From Thermaerobacter sp. FW80 (lineage in GTDB: Bacteria > Bacillota > Sulfobacillia > Thermaerobacterales > Thermaerobacteraceae), in the NCBI RefSeq assembly GCF_004634385.1, contig NZ_CP037895.1:248001-312000 (forward strand): 64,000 nucleotides of DNA. The letters are read 5' to 3'. Both the position numbers and the translations under genes were made by a program. The notes under the pieces were generated by a model. The model made no database searches, was not told the origin of the DNA, and worked only from the letters and a program-made list of their open reading frames with translations. Shown here piece by piece: positions 9,101 through 17,336 of this stretch. The stretch's first letter is position 1; every line of letters starts with the position of its first letter.

Positions 9101-9574
9101 CTGCCCCTGGACGTGGCCGCCCGCCGCCTGGGCCTGGGCTGGCGCGGGCCGGTGCGACGGCGAGCCTGGCGCCCCGTCCCGGCCGGGGTGACCGGAACCG
9201 CGGGCACCCAAGGCGCGGCCCCGCCAGAGGGGGCGGTCTTCCCGGCGCCCGCCCATCGGGCGCCGGCCGCTGCGGGCGCCGGTTCTTCCCCGTATGCCGC
9301 GACCTGGGGGGCGGCCGGTCCTTCCGTGGCCGGTCCTGCCGCTGCCACGGGTGCCGCCGCCCCCGCGGAAGCCGGCGGGGACCCGCGCGGTGCCGCGGCC
9401 GTCGGCACGCCGGGCGCCGCCGGCGCAAGGACTTCGGGGGCCACGGACGGCGGCAGCGAGGTCACCGACCGCCTGCGGGCCGCTCGCGACCGATCCCGCG
9501 CCCGGGCCGCGGACCGGGTTCGCCGGCATGTGGGCACCACGCCACCCGGCCCGCCACCGGGCCCCGCAGCCTGA
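6143..9574 (+). CDS. Large membrane protein with two von Willebrand A domains and a GATase-like region
   Basis: 1,143 residues from ATG 6143, inside the end of the BatA-like gene. An N-terminal membrane helix (LILLVVPVALLLAAWW) and a second helix (LGLACVVLALANP) precede a first vWA domain (VVVDHSASAEP, LLSDGRPTHG). Next comes a glutamine amidotransferase-like segment (VILDNVPAHVLGERAMN, GGGLAMSGGPHSFGPGG), then a second vWA domain with a proper MIDAS (VLVVDRSGSMG, IVLTDGVSEPF). A C-terminal helix (LWPYLLGVAALLLPLDVAA) and an Ala/Gly-rich tail follow. This is the arrangement of the large protein closing many MoxR/DUF58/vWA operons. Localisation is membrane, with domains outside. Function is inferred only from family context. 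Confidence 0.8.
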   Translation: MAFEAPHLLILLVVPVALLLAAWWPRRPGGLVMGRPFPGRLSSGRLARSRFFPAGVAGSRFSPPSRSGSRFPGMPWPRRPADEHAASGGDPGAAGARATPALSPARTLRALGLACVVLALANPTLPLPADEVAVAVVVDHSASAEPALPEAMAALNRLLARADRDVQVAIISASGRAELERAPAPLPQLPLDRWSSPRQREATDLAGALRLAAAVLPGDARRRVVLLSDGRPTHGNALAEARALAAAGIRLDAIPLVPAAGADLAVRELRAPAATRPGRPVAVEVVATADRETAARLRLYAADALAGSRQVRLQPGENRFVFQITPAAPGPLPLRAEIEPLAPGDDAEPGNNRYHGVVEVAGARPVLLLTQEPDGALARALRSQGLQVDARGPAQRPADLSGWARYGAVILDNVPAHVLGERAMNELERFVHDLGGGLAMSGGPHSFGPGGYLGTAVERALPVHMDLRSKKNLPTVAVVLVVDRSGSMGVGQKLQMAVEAAARTTRLLTPKDRLGVVLFDHQAYVTREPTPVTSPDEVRAAFPSAAGGGTSVGAGLTAAWELIRGVQADVRHVIVLTDGVSEPFDVPGITRQFRAAGVTLSAVAIGRDADFSLLRTLAEEGGGGFYEAVDPSQIPSLITQDAVLATRSFLVDRPFVPIPTTSPGRGGAAALLRGLVGEGSPGSALPPLGGYVATSPKEQADVLLVSDEDDPVLAAWRYGAGRAIAWTSDAGGRWAARWIGQEDGAFPRLWANAADWLLGRPARPGRGGPAQAGDPGAPGAHGVEAEVVPATGGYEIRVRVTGSPPPTGLVRLVPEPGSGGEAGGDGGGAAGGAEGTGAGTGPGTGAGARSPAAAGADGRGGPAAGAGAPAPLEATLLPVAPDRAEARLPVTQPGVYGVAVDLSGGTAAAGGTGIVLNTAVAVLYPAEFRNPGPDPAYLESLAAVTGGRLLELDQLASGGILSGAGLPAPPGRRPLWPYLLGVAALLLPLDVAARRLGLGWRGPVRRRAWRPVPAGVTGTAGTQGAAPPEGAVFPAPAHRAPAAAGAGSSPYAATWGAAGPSVAGPAAATGAAAPAEAGGDPRGAAAVGTPGAAGARTSGATDGGSEVTDRLRAARDRSRARAADRVRRHVGTTPPGPPPGPAA

Positions 9575-9835
9575 CCCGTCAGGGCGTGCCGGGAGCGCCG
9601 TGACCCCACCGGGCGGCGCGGCTCCCTTCCGCCAGGGGTTGCGCCGGTCCGCGGCGATGGAACCCGCCTGCCGGCCGCCCGCGGCGCAGGCGCCCGTCCT
9701 GGAAGGATTATCCACCACCCGGCTCGAAGGGGACCACGGCAAGGTCGGAGGGCGATCGAAGGGCGACGCCATTGATCGAGCTCCATAAACTGCGGAAGAG
9801 TCTCCCAGGTCTTCCCGACTTCACCCCGGCGGCAG

Positions 9836-10261
9836 GTGGCGGCCAAGCTGCTGTTCGCCTGCCTGGTCGCCTGGGCCGGGGGGCTCCCCTTTGGCGCCGC
9901 CGCGGGCATCCTGCTCGGGTGGACAGGGGGTGCCTGGGCCTACTGGCTGGTCACCGGCCTGCTGGCGGTGGTGGCCGTCAACGCGCTGGAACTGGCGGTG
10001 GACTTGTGGCGCCCCAAGCTGGACTGGGTCGACCCGCAGGGAGCCATGAAGCAGAACTACAACGTGCTGCTGGGCGTGCTGGCCGGGATGGTCAGCCTGG
10101 GCGGCGCCGCCCTCGTCGCCCGCTACACCTCGCCCCTGGGACCCGCCGTGCTGCTGGCCAGCGTCTCCGGTTACCTGCTCCTGGTGGCCACCGGCGGGAT
10201 CCTGCTCGTGCTCGGGCTGGCGGGGCGGGTCTACCGGCGGGTGTCGTCGCCATCTTCCTAG
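9836..10261 (+). pseudogene. C-terminal remnant of an ABC-2 type permease
   Basis: 141 codons from GTG 9836. Three or four membrane segments are visible, and the stretch WRPKLDWVDPQGAMKQNYNV is typical of the last third of large ABC exporter permeases. The intact permease at 21589-23337 has the matching arrangement (PTAQVAAKLV, later ARPELDSPLEDVVPRRFGW), whereas here TSPRRQVAAKLLF stands at the very N-terminus. An in-frame stop lies at 9785-9787, so about two thirds of the usual protein is missing and no ATPase gene adjoins it. Probably a truncated leftover of a rearrangement; a short expressed membrane protein cannot be excluded. Confidence 0.6.
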
Positions 10262-10298
10262 GTCGATGAACGAGGCCGGCCCCGTTTCGCCGACGTCC

Positions 10299-10502
10299 AT
10301 CGGGACACGATCGCAGTCGCGTCATCAGCCAGCGCCGGGCGCGCTCCTGGCCCGGCGAGCCCACGGCACGGCCGCCGAATGTCGGGCGGGAGAGGACCTC
10401 CACCCCTGCCCGCAAGACCGGGGCAGCGATCCTCTCCACCGCCTGTTCCGTTGCCCTCTCCGCCGGCCCGCCGCGCACCCCGGTCGCCCCCGCCTCCCGC
10501 AC
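10299..10502 (-). pseudogene. N-terminal remnant of an M28-type aminopeptidase
   Basis: Starting with GTG 10502, 12 nt after the arsR-type stop, the frame reads through LSRPTFGGRAVGSPGQERA and RRWLMTRLRS, the usual opening of secreted or cytoplasmic M28 metallopeptidases. After about 68 codons the similarity ends and the frame runs into the antisense of the permease remnant. The metal-binding domain is absent. The break lies near 10,262-10,300, where two truncated genes meet head-on. The assignment rests on a short motif only. Confidence 0.45.
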
Positions 10503-10514
10503 CGTCCGCAGCGC

Positions 10515-11135
10515 TCAGCTACCCTCGCAGCACGCCGGCTCCGCCGGTGACGCCTCGCAACAGACGCAGCAGGCGCTGGCCTGCTCGGCGCTGCTGGCGT
10601 CACCGCAGCACCCCGTCTCGCCGCAGCAACCCGCGTCCGCCGCCGACTTCGTGAAACCGCCCTCCGGCTGCTCCGCCGGGTCCCCGCGCCCGAAGGCCAT
10701 GTCCGCCACCCCCTTCCCCCCTGTTGCCTGGGCCGGCCTGGCCGGGACGCTTCCCGCCTGGCTGACTGGGTCCCCTCCTGCCAGGGCGGCCAGCGCCGCT
10801 GCCCCGGACGCAACGGCGGCGCGGTCGAGGCTGTAGAACGACCAGCGGCCGCGGCGCTCCTCGCGCACCAGGCCGGCCTCGCGCAGCAGCCGCAGGTGGT
10901 AGGAGACCAGGGACTGGCGCATCCCCAGGACCGCCTGCAGCTCGCAGACGCAAATCGCGTCGGCGCCGGGGGCGTCGTCGGCCGCACGGGCCACTCCCGC
11001 GCAGCACGACCGCCCCTTGGCCAGCAGGGCCAGCATCCGCACCCGGGCCGGGTCGGACAGGGCCCGCCCGAGGGCCGCCAGCGTCGCCTCGAGCTCCGGC
11101 GCGCTTGCCCCGCCCGTGCGCACCGCCGCGACCAT
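10515..11135 (-). CDS. ArsR/SmtB-family metalloregulator with cysteine-rich tail
   Basis: 206 residues from ATG 11135, which has GGGAGGTG 5 nt upstream. Residues about 15-110 form the ArsR winged helix (LGRALSDPARVRMLALL, MRQSLVSYHLRLLREAGLV, RWSFYSLD). The motif ICVCEL in the recognition region matches the ELCVCDL arsenite-binding motif of classical ArsR proteins, so As(III)/Sb(III) sensing is likely. Unusually, about 100 residues follow the domain and end in a Cys-rich tail with repeated CC pairs (GCCGETGCCGD, ACCVCCE, ACCEG), which may add a metal site. A matching palindrome lies just upstream. No arsenic pump or reductase gene is in the window, so its target may be itself or a lost neighbour. 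Confidence 0.85.
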   Translation of the reverse strand: MVAAVRTGGASAPELEATLAALGRALSDPARVRMLALLAKGRSCCAGVARAADDAPGADAICVCELQAVLGMRQSLVSYHLRLLREAGLVREERRGRWSFYSLDRAAVASGAAALAALAGGDPVSQAGSVPARPAQATGGKGVADMAFGRGDPAEQPEGGFTKSAADAGCCGETGCCGDASSAEQASACCVCCEASPAEPACCEGS

Positions 11136-11183
11136 GGCCACACCTCCCATCAAAGGATGTTGATACATGCGAGGTCAGCTTAT

Positions 11184-11199
11184 ATCAATGATTGTTGAT
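11184..11199. promoter_or_regulatory. ArsR-type operator palindrome
   Basis: ATCAA (11184-11188) and TTGAT (11195-11199) form a perfect 5-bp dyad with a 6-bp centre, embedded in an A+T-rich patch that stands out from the G+C-rich surroundings, about 50 bp upstream of the regulator start. This is the ATCAA-N6-TTGAT form known for ArsR family operators and suggests autoregulation. Confidence 0.7.
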
Positions 11200-11204
11200 C
11201 TGTC

Positions 11205-11904
11205 AAGGGCCCCGGGGGCCGGCGGCGCCGGGCGGGGTCTGCGCGGCGGGCGCAGGGCGGGCCCTCCCCTCCCCGCGATGCCAAACCGAGCGGACACGCC
11301 CCGTCGGAACACAGGAGCGAGGAGCGAACAGTAGCCAGTAGCCTGCACTCCTCGTTGCGCAGCGACCGGCCCAGCAAAGCGCATCCCTGAAGAGGTCGCC
11401 GACACCGAGGGGCAGCTTGATCACGCCTGCCCCCGCCAAGCCCATGGATCCAAACGACGAACCTCCCGAGGATGACCATCGGGATGCAGCCCATGCCTCC
11501 TCGAAGAACAGATCGACGCCGACTGTCGCCAGGCCCGTCTTTCGAGGTCCGTCGACTTCCGGGGAACCGAGGTATTCTGCCGCTGGGGTCGACCACCGCG
11601 GTTTCCGGATGCCCCGCTCCCTCGCCCTGTCTCCCTGTGTCCCCTGTGTCTTGGCCATTCCCTCCCCTTCCCCGCCGTCCCGCCCGGCCGACGTCGCCCC
11701 GCATCGGGGAAAGTCGACACAAATATGACGATTTTCGCCAAAGGATCGGCCAGACATTGGACGAACCCTCCTAATCTGGAAGGGAGGTGATGGACAACCC
11801 CTTTGCGGAGCAACGGGGCGGCCAGGTGCCGCGGAGGTTGCGAAGGTCCGTGATGCGTGCACCGCGTTGCGTCACGGGGTCCAAGCGAGAGGGGTGCCCT
11901 TGCG
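11205..11904. other. About 700 bp without a recognised gene
   Basis: Between the regulator and the subtilase gene only unrelated open frames are found on both strands, none with family similarity that I can see. GGGAGGTGATGG near 11781 is a strong ribosome-binding-like motif, but it overlaps the only nearby ATG and leads into a frame antiphase to the subtilase. The segment probably holds the subtilase promoter and decayed sequence. Confidence 0.4.
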
Positions 11905-14900
11905 ATGTGCGACCGCCCGACGAGCCGGTTTCGTCATTGGCAGCGCTCCGGGTTGGCGGCGTTTCCCGCCGCGTTGGCGGCGTTCCTCGCCGCGACGTTG
12001 ATCGTCGCCACGGGGATGCAAGCCGTCGCCCTGGCGGCCGGGGCCGGGCCGGGCGGCCCGGCCGTCTCCTTGCGGGAGTCCCTCACACCAGCGCCTGTGG
12101 CGAAGGCCCTGCAGGACAAGCTGGACAAGGGCGATCCCGTCCGCTTCCTGGTGAAGCTGTCCACCCAGGCGGACGTCCAGGCCGCCGCCCGACGCGGCCG
12201 CGATCTCGCCCGGGACCGGGGATACCGCTCCCCCGACCTGATCCGCCTCACCGTGCGGCAGGAAGTGATCCGGACCCTCCGGGAGACCGCCAAGACGAGC
12301 CAGGCCCGCATCGCGAAGGCGTTGGAAGACCTGAAGCGGCAAGGCCACGTGCAGGATTACCACCCGTTCTGGATCGTCAACGGGTTCGCCGTCACCGGCG
12401 CGCGGGAGGCGGTGGAAGCGCTGGCACGACTGCCAGGGGTCGGCCGGATCGACCTGGACGAACAGGTGCACATCTTGGGTCACCCGGCCGAGGGGCGGAC
12501 CGCTGGCGGGAAGGAAGCGAATGCCTCCCAGGCGTCCAGCGCCGGCGACGTCGAATGGAACGTCGAACGCGTGGGTGCCCCGGGCGCCTGGGCCCTCGGT
12601 GTCGACGGGACGGGGACCGTGGTCGCCTCCATCGATACCGGGGTGGACGGAAGTCACCCGGCCCTTCGCACCCGGTACCGTGGCTACGATCCGGACGCGC
12701 CGGGGAGCCCGCGTCACGAGGGGAACTGGTTCGACGCCGTGAACGGACGGGCGACGCCGTATGACGACAACGGGCACGGAACCCACGTCACGGGCACCAT
12801 GGTCGGTGACGACGGCGCCGGCCACCGGATTGGCGTGGCCCCGGGCGCCCGCTGGATCGCCGCCAAGGCCTTCACGGCCGGGGGCACGGGCGCGTCATCG
12901 GACATCCTGGAGGCCGCCCAGTGGCTGTTGGCCCCGACGGATGCCAACGGGGTCCCCCATCCGGAGTGGGCGCCCGACGTCATCAACAACTCCTGGGGCG
13001 GCGGCCCGGGGATGGACGAGTGGTTCCGCCCGATGGTGCAGGCCTGGCGGGCCGCCGGCATCGTCCCCGTCTTCGCCGCAGGCAACGACGGGCCGGGAGC
13101 GTCGACGGTGGCCCCGCCCGGGAACTACCCGGAAGCCCTGGCCGTCGGAGCCACCGACGCCAACGATGCCCTCGCCTCGTTCTCCTCCCGCGGTCCGTCA
13201 CCCTATGGGGAGATCAAACCCGAGGTCGCTGCCCCCGGGGTGGGGGTGCGGTCCTCGGTGCCCGGCGGGGGATACGCGGTCTACAACGGCACCTCCATGG
13301 CGGCACCGCACGTCAGCGGCACGGCGGCGCTGCTGCGCAGCGCGAACGCGGCGCTGTCCGTGGAGGAGATCGAGGCGCTGTTGACGCGGACCGCGGTGCC
13401 GCGCACCGACGCCCAGTACCCCGACCATCCCAACAACGGGTACGGCTGGGGTCGAATCGACGCGTTCGCCGCCGTCGGCGAGCTCACCAGGGGCCGTGGC
13501 GTCCTCACGGGGCGTGTGGTCCGAGAAGGGGACGACCTGGAGCCGCCCGCCATCGAACACACCCCGGTGACCCGCGCGTTTCAGGGCCTCCCGGTGACCA
13601 TCACCGCCACGGTGGCGGACAACGTCGGCGTGGCCAGGGTGGACCTGTTCGTCCGACGATCCGGCGAGGCGCTCTACACCCGGATCCCCATGGCCCAATC
13701 GGAAGGCGATCACCTCCGGGGGACTTGGACGGCGACCGTCCCCGGCTCGCTGGTCATGGCGCCGGCCGCCGAGTACTACCTGGAAGCTGCGGATGGAAGT
13801 GGCAACCAGAAGACCCATGGCACCGCCGACGAACCCCACACCATCGCCGTCAGCCGCGGCGTGCCACCCGGATACTTCGAGGACTTCGAGTCGGAGCCGG
13901 TGGGATGGACCCACGGCGGCACCAACGACCCATGGGAATGGGGCCGCCCCACCAGCGGCCCGGGGGCGGCCCACTCGGGCGAGAACCTCTTCGCCACCGA
14001 CCTCGATGGCGACTATCCCAACGATGCCAACGCCTGGCTGCTGATGCCGCCCATCGACTTGACCGCGTCGGCGGAGGGTGCTGTCCTCCGCTTCATGCAT
14101 TGGTATGATGTGGAGACCAACTACGACTTCGCCGAGGTCTACGTCTCGGTGGACGGGGAGAATTGGACCCGCGCCGCGCGGTTCACCGGTTCGTCCAACG
14201 GATGGGTCCAGGGGGAGGTCGATCTGCGGCCGTACGCCGGTCGGGTGGCCTACCTCGTCTTCAACCTCTTCACCGATGGATCCGTCACCCGGGCCGGCTG
14301 GTACATCGACGACGTGACGGTGGTCGCACCGGACGACACGCCGCCCGCCGCGCCCTCGAACCTCACCGCCGTTCCCAACGCGGTGGCCGGCATCGATCTG
14401 CGCTGGGTCGCCCCCACCGACGCCGACCTGGATCGCTTCCACGTGTATCACAGCACGGCCCCGGGCGGTCCCTACACCCTCGTCGCGGATCTTCCCCGGA
14501 CCGCCACCACCTACAACCACTTCACGGCGCCTGGGGGCGTGCCGTCGTATTATGTGGTCACCGCCGTGGACCTCTGGGGCAACGAGAGCGCCTACTCCAA
14601 CGAGGCATCGGCGACGGCGCCGACCAACCGCGTCGTGTTCTGGGACGACATGGAGGGTCAGGATCCCGGCTGGAGCACAGGCGGCACACCCGAAGGCCTC
14701 TGGGAACGGGGAACGCCCACCTCCGGGCCAGGGGCCGCCTATTCGGGAGCCAACGTCTGGGCGACGAACCTCGAGGGCAACTATCCCAACAACGCCAATG
14801 CCTGGTTGATGACGCCCGCCATCGATCTCACCGACCACGAACACGCCCTCCTGAAGTTCGCGCACTGGTACAGCCTCGAGCGCAACTGGGACTTCGGCCG

Positions 14901-17079
14901 CGTGGAGGTCTCGACGGACGGGGGCCAGACCTGGACCGAGCTCGCACGGTACACCTCCCCCGGGACGGGTGGAAGCCCCGTGGGCTGGGAACAGCCCACC
15001 ATCAGCCTGGACGCCTACGCCGGGCGGGTGATCCGGCTGCGCTTCCGGCTCACCAGCGATGGCTCCGTCCAGTACCCCGGCTGGTACATCGACGACGTGC
15101 TCGTGATCGCGGCCTCGGCCCCAGCCGACGCGCTGGAGCCCCCCAGCCAGGAGGAACAGCCGTCGCCGAACAAGCCGCGCGTCGAACCACCCGGACCGGA
15201 TCTGAACCTCGGCGAACGGCGTGATCAGGCCGGCCAGGGCGTGGCGGGAAGCATCGCGGCGCTGCCCGTGGCGGCGACGGTGACCATCGTGGAGACCGGG
15301 GTGTCCGTGCGCACCGACCCCGCTACAGGAAGCTACACCCTGCGTCACCCGGCCGGGACGTGGACAGCCGTGGCCGAGGCCTACGGGTTCTATCCCGCCG
15401 AGGCGACGGTGACCATCACCCGGGATGGGACCACCACCCAGAACTTCGTCCTGGAGCCGATCCCTCGCGGCCGCATCGTGGGGACCGTCGTCGACCAGCG
15501 CACGCAACGACCGGTCCAGGGGGCTCGGGTCTGGGTGGTGGAAGATCCGGCGGTCGCACCCGCAACGACGGATGCGGACGGCCGATTCCAACTGGACGTG
15601 CTGGAGGGTTCCTATACCCTCACCGTCCGCCATCCCGACTACCATGGGGCTGACGTGCGGGTGGACGTGTCCGGGGACGCGACCCAGGAGGTCACCGTGG
15701 AGCTCAAGCCGTTCATCGGCATCGGCACGGAGCTCGCCTACGACGACGGGACCGCCGAGAACGCCTGGGCGTACCGCGACAGCGGCAACGGTTGGGCGGT
15801 CCAGTTCAGCGTCCCCGAGGGCAAGGCGGCCAAGTTGCTGGGCGCCCGTTTCATGTTCTGGGACGCCAGCTGGCCAAGCCCCGGCGGGACCAGCTTCCGG
15901 GTGGAGGTATACGCCGCCGACGGTCCTGGGGGCGGCCCGGGCACCAGGTTGGCGGGACCCATCCCGGCCACCGCCCGGCGCGACGGGCAGTGGACCGACG
16001 TCGACCTGAGCGAGCTGGGCATCGACCTGGAGGGTGACTTCTTCATCGCCTACATCCAGGATGGCGCCTATCCCAACGTGCCGGGGCTGGCCACCGACGA
16101 GAACGGCCCCTTCCACGACCGGTCCTGGCAACTGGTGGGCGGCCAGTGGGCGAAGGCTCCTCGGGACGAAGGGAATCGCATGATCCGGGCCGTCCTCGCC
16201 CTCGAGGTCCCCCCGCCCGTCATCACCGAACCGGCGGACGGGACGTACACCAACCGTCCCGACGTGACGGTCACCGGACGGGCCACCACGGGTACCACGG
16301 TGACCCTCTACAACAACGGGACCGAAGTGGGGACGGTGGCGGTCGCTGACGGCACGTTCCGCATCCCCGTCACCCTCCAGGACGGCGAGAACGTCCTCAC
16401 CGCCCGGGCCAGCACCCCAGACGGGACCACCGATCCGTCGGAGCCCGTGCGGGTGTACCTGGACCGGGCTGCTCCCGAGCTGACGCTGGAGACGCCGACC
16501 GATGGCGAGAAGCGGAACCGGCCCGACCTGACCGTCCGGGGCAGGGCGGCGGACAACCTGGCCCTGGCGACGGTGACCGTCAACGGTCAGCCCGCTACGG
16601 TGGCCGGCGACGGGACCTTCAGCGCCAGGGTCTTGCTGGACGAGGGCATCAATGAGGTGGTGGTCACCGCCACCGATCGGGCGGGCAACGCCACGACGGT
16701 GGTGCGGACCGTCAGCGTGGACACCGTCCCCCCGGTCATCCGCGACGTGGAGCCGGCCACGGACGTCACCCTCCGGCCGAACCAGAGCCTGACGATTCGC
16801 TTCACCTCGGAGCCGAACCTGGCCAAGGCCGGTTTCGTCATCGTGGTCGACGGCTCCGGTTCGCAGGTGACGGGGGATCCGCTGGTCGGGACGCCCATGA
16901 CCGAGACGGCACCGGGCGTCTACGAAGGCACCTATACCCCGCCCAGGGGCACCCGGTTCAGCGGAGGTCGGATCATCGTGTACGCCGTCGACGATCATGG
17001 CAACGGGGCCCAGGCCGAGGCCCCGGGCCGGGTGAGCGTAGGCCCCGGAGGCGGGAAGGGCGGGAAGGGGAAGAAGTGA
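11905..17079 (+). CDS. Secreted multidomain subtilase, bacillopeptidase F-like
   Basis: 1,724 residues from ATG 11905 (GAGAGGGG 11 nt upstream; ATG 11857 lacks one). A signal peptide covers about 1-45. A propeptide-like region is followed by an S8 domain with Asp244 (VVASIDTGVDGSHP), His291 (DDNGHGTHVTG), Asn394 (AAGND) and Ser464 (NGTSMAAPHVSG). Then come two copies of an immune inhibitor A-type jelly-roll module (FEDFESEPVGW and WDDMEGQDPGW starts) around a fibronectin III domain. Two carboxypeptidase-regulatory-like domains and two bacterial Ig-like repeats (NRPDVTVTGRA, NRPDLTVRGRA) follow, then a Gly/Lys tail. The order resembles bacillopeptidase F (Bpr), an extracellular protein-degrading enzyme. 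No sortase or S-layer anchor is visible, so it is probably released. Confidence 0.9.
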   Translation: MCDRPTSRFRHWQRSGLAAFPAALAAFLAATLIVATGMQAVALAAGAGPGGPAVSLRESLTPAPVAKALQDKLDKGDPVRFLVKLSTQADVQAAARRGRDLARDRGYRSPDLIRLTVRQEVIRTLRETAKTSQARIAKALEDLKRQGHVQDYHPFWIVNGFAVTGAREAVEALARLPGVGRIDLDEQVHILGHPAEGRTAGGKEANASQASSAGDVEWNVERVGAPGAWALGVDGTGTVVASIDTGVDGSHPALRTRYRGYDPDAPGSPRHEGNWFDAVNGRATPYDDNGHGTHVTGTMVGDDGAGHRIGVAPGARWIAAKAFTAGGTGASSDILEAAQWLLAPTDANGVPHPEWAPDVINNSWGGGPGMDEWFRPMVQAWRAAGIVPVFAAGNDGPGASTVAPPGNYPEALAVGATDANDALASFSSRGPSPYGEIKPEVAAPGVGVRSSVPGGGYAVYNGTSMAAPHVSGTAALLRSANAALSVEEIEALLTRTAVPRTDAQYPDHPNNGYGWGRIDAFAAVGELTRGRGVLTGRVVREGDDLEPPAIEHTPVTRAFQGLPVTITATVADNVGVARVDLFVRRSGEALYTRIPMAQSEGDHLRGTWTATVPGSLVMAPAAEYYLEAADGSGNQKTHGTADEPHTIAVSRGVPPGYFEDFESEPVGWTHGGTNDPWEWGRPTSGPGAAHSGENLFATDLDGDYPNDANAWLLMPPIDLTASAEGAVLRFMHWYDVETNYDFAEVYVSVDGENWTRAARFTGSSNGWVQGEVDLRPYAGRVAYLVFNLFTDGSVTRAGWYIDDVTVVAPDDTPPAAPSNLTAVPNAVAGIDLRWVAPTDADLDRFHVYHSTAPGGPYTLVADLPRTATTYNHFTAPGGVPSYYVVTAVDLWGNESAYSNEASATAPTNRVVFWDDMEGQDPGWSTGGTPEGLWERGTPTSGPGAAYSGANVWATNLEGNYPNNANAWLMTPAIDLTDHEHALLKFAHWYSLERNWDFGRVEVSTDGGQTWTELARYTSPGTGGSPVGWEQPTISLDAYAGRVIRLRFRLTSDGSVQYPGWYIDDVLVIAASAPADALEPPSQEEQPSPNKPRVEPPGPDLNLGERRDQAGQGVAGSIAALPVAATVTIVETGVSVRTDPATGSYTLRHPAGTWTAVAEAYGFYPAEATVTITRDGTTTQNFVLEPIPRGRIVGTVVDQRTQRPVQGARVWVVEDPAVAPATTDADGRFQLDVLEGSYTLTVRHPDYHGADVRVDVSGDATQEVTVELKPFIGIGTELAYDDGTAENAWAYRDSGNGWAVQFSVPEGKAAKLLGARFMFWDASWPSPGGTSFRVEVYAADGPGGGPGTRLAGPIPATARRDGQWTDVDLSELGIDLEGDFFIAYIQDGAYPNVPGLATDENGPFHDRSWQLVGGQWAKAPRDEGNRMIRAVLALEVPPPVITEPADGTYTNRPDVTVTGRATTGTTVTLYNNGTEVGTVAVADGTFRIPVTLQDGENVLTARASTPDGTTDPSEPVRVYLDRAAPELTLETPTDGEKRNRPDLTVRGRAADNLALATVTVNGQPATVAGDGTFSARVLLDEGINEVVVTATDRAGNATTVVRTVSVDTVPPVIRDVEPATDVTLRPNQSLTIRFTSEPNLAKAGFVIVVDGSGSQVTGDPLVGTPMTETAPGVYEGTYTPPRGTRFSGGRIIVYAVDDHGNGAQAEAPGRVSVGPGGGKGGKGKK

Positions 17080-17129
17080 GCCCGCTCCGTCGGTAGGGTG
17101 CCGGTGCGCCCGGCTGGCGGTCCGAGACG

Positions 17130-17153
17130 AGGGGGGGCCGGCAAGGCCCCCCT
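17130..17153 (+). terminator. Hairpin after the subtilase gene
   Basis: AGGGGGGGCC (17130-17139) pairs with GGCCCCCCT (17145-17153) over a 5-nt loop, about 50 bp after the subtilase stop, followed by a pyrimidine-rich stretch without a good T-run. Probably an intrinsic terminator of high-G+C type. Confidence 0.5.
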
Positions 17154-17254
17154 CTCCCGTTCTCCCCGGTGGCGAAAGCGAGGAGCACCTCGAGCCCCGT
17201 CACGAGCAAGGCCATCGCGAGCAAGGCGAGGAAGCCTTCGCCCCATCCCGGCCC

Positions 17255-17283
17255 TTGACCCCCGTCCCGGCCTGGGATAGAAT
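17255..17283 (+). promoter_or_regulatory. Sigma-A-type promoter of the MFS gene
   Basis: TTGACC (17255-17260) and TAGAAT (17278-17283) are separated by exactly 17 bp, about 55 bp upstream of the MFS start. Each box matches the consensus in five of six positions. Confidence 0.65.
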
Positions 17284-17336
17284 GGCGAACGTCTGTTTGC
17301 GCCGTCGCGATGCCCGGCCGGGAGGGGGCTACCTCG

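Noticed and set aside
10092-10298. Continuation of the M28-like frame into the permease remnant
   Set aside because: After position 10,299 the frame is the exact antisense of a hydrophobic permease segment and loses all peptidase similarity.
11787-12764. Frame starting at the strong GGAGGTGATGG motif before the subtilase
   Set aside because: The SD overlaps the start codon with no spacing, and the frame is a shifted reading of the protease gene with Arg/Gly-rich composition.
13198-16998. A 1,266-codon antisense frame across the subtilase gene
   Set aside because: It has no recognisable domain, while the sense strand gives a continuous multidomain protease with a full catalytic triad.
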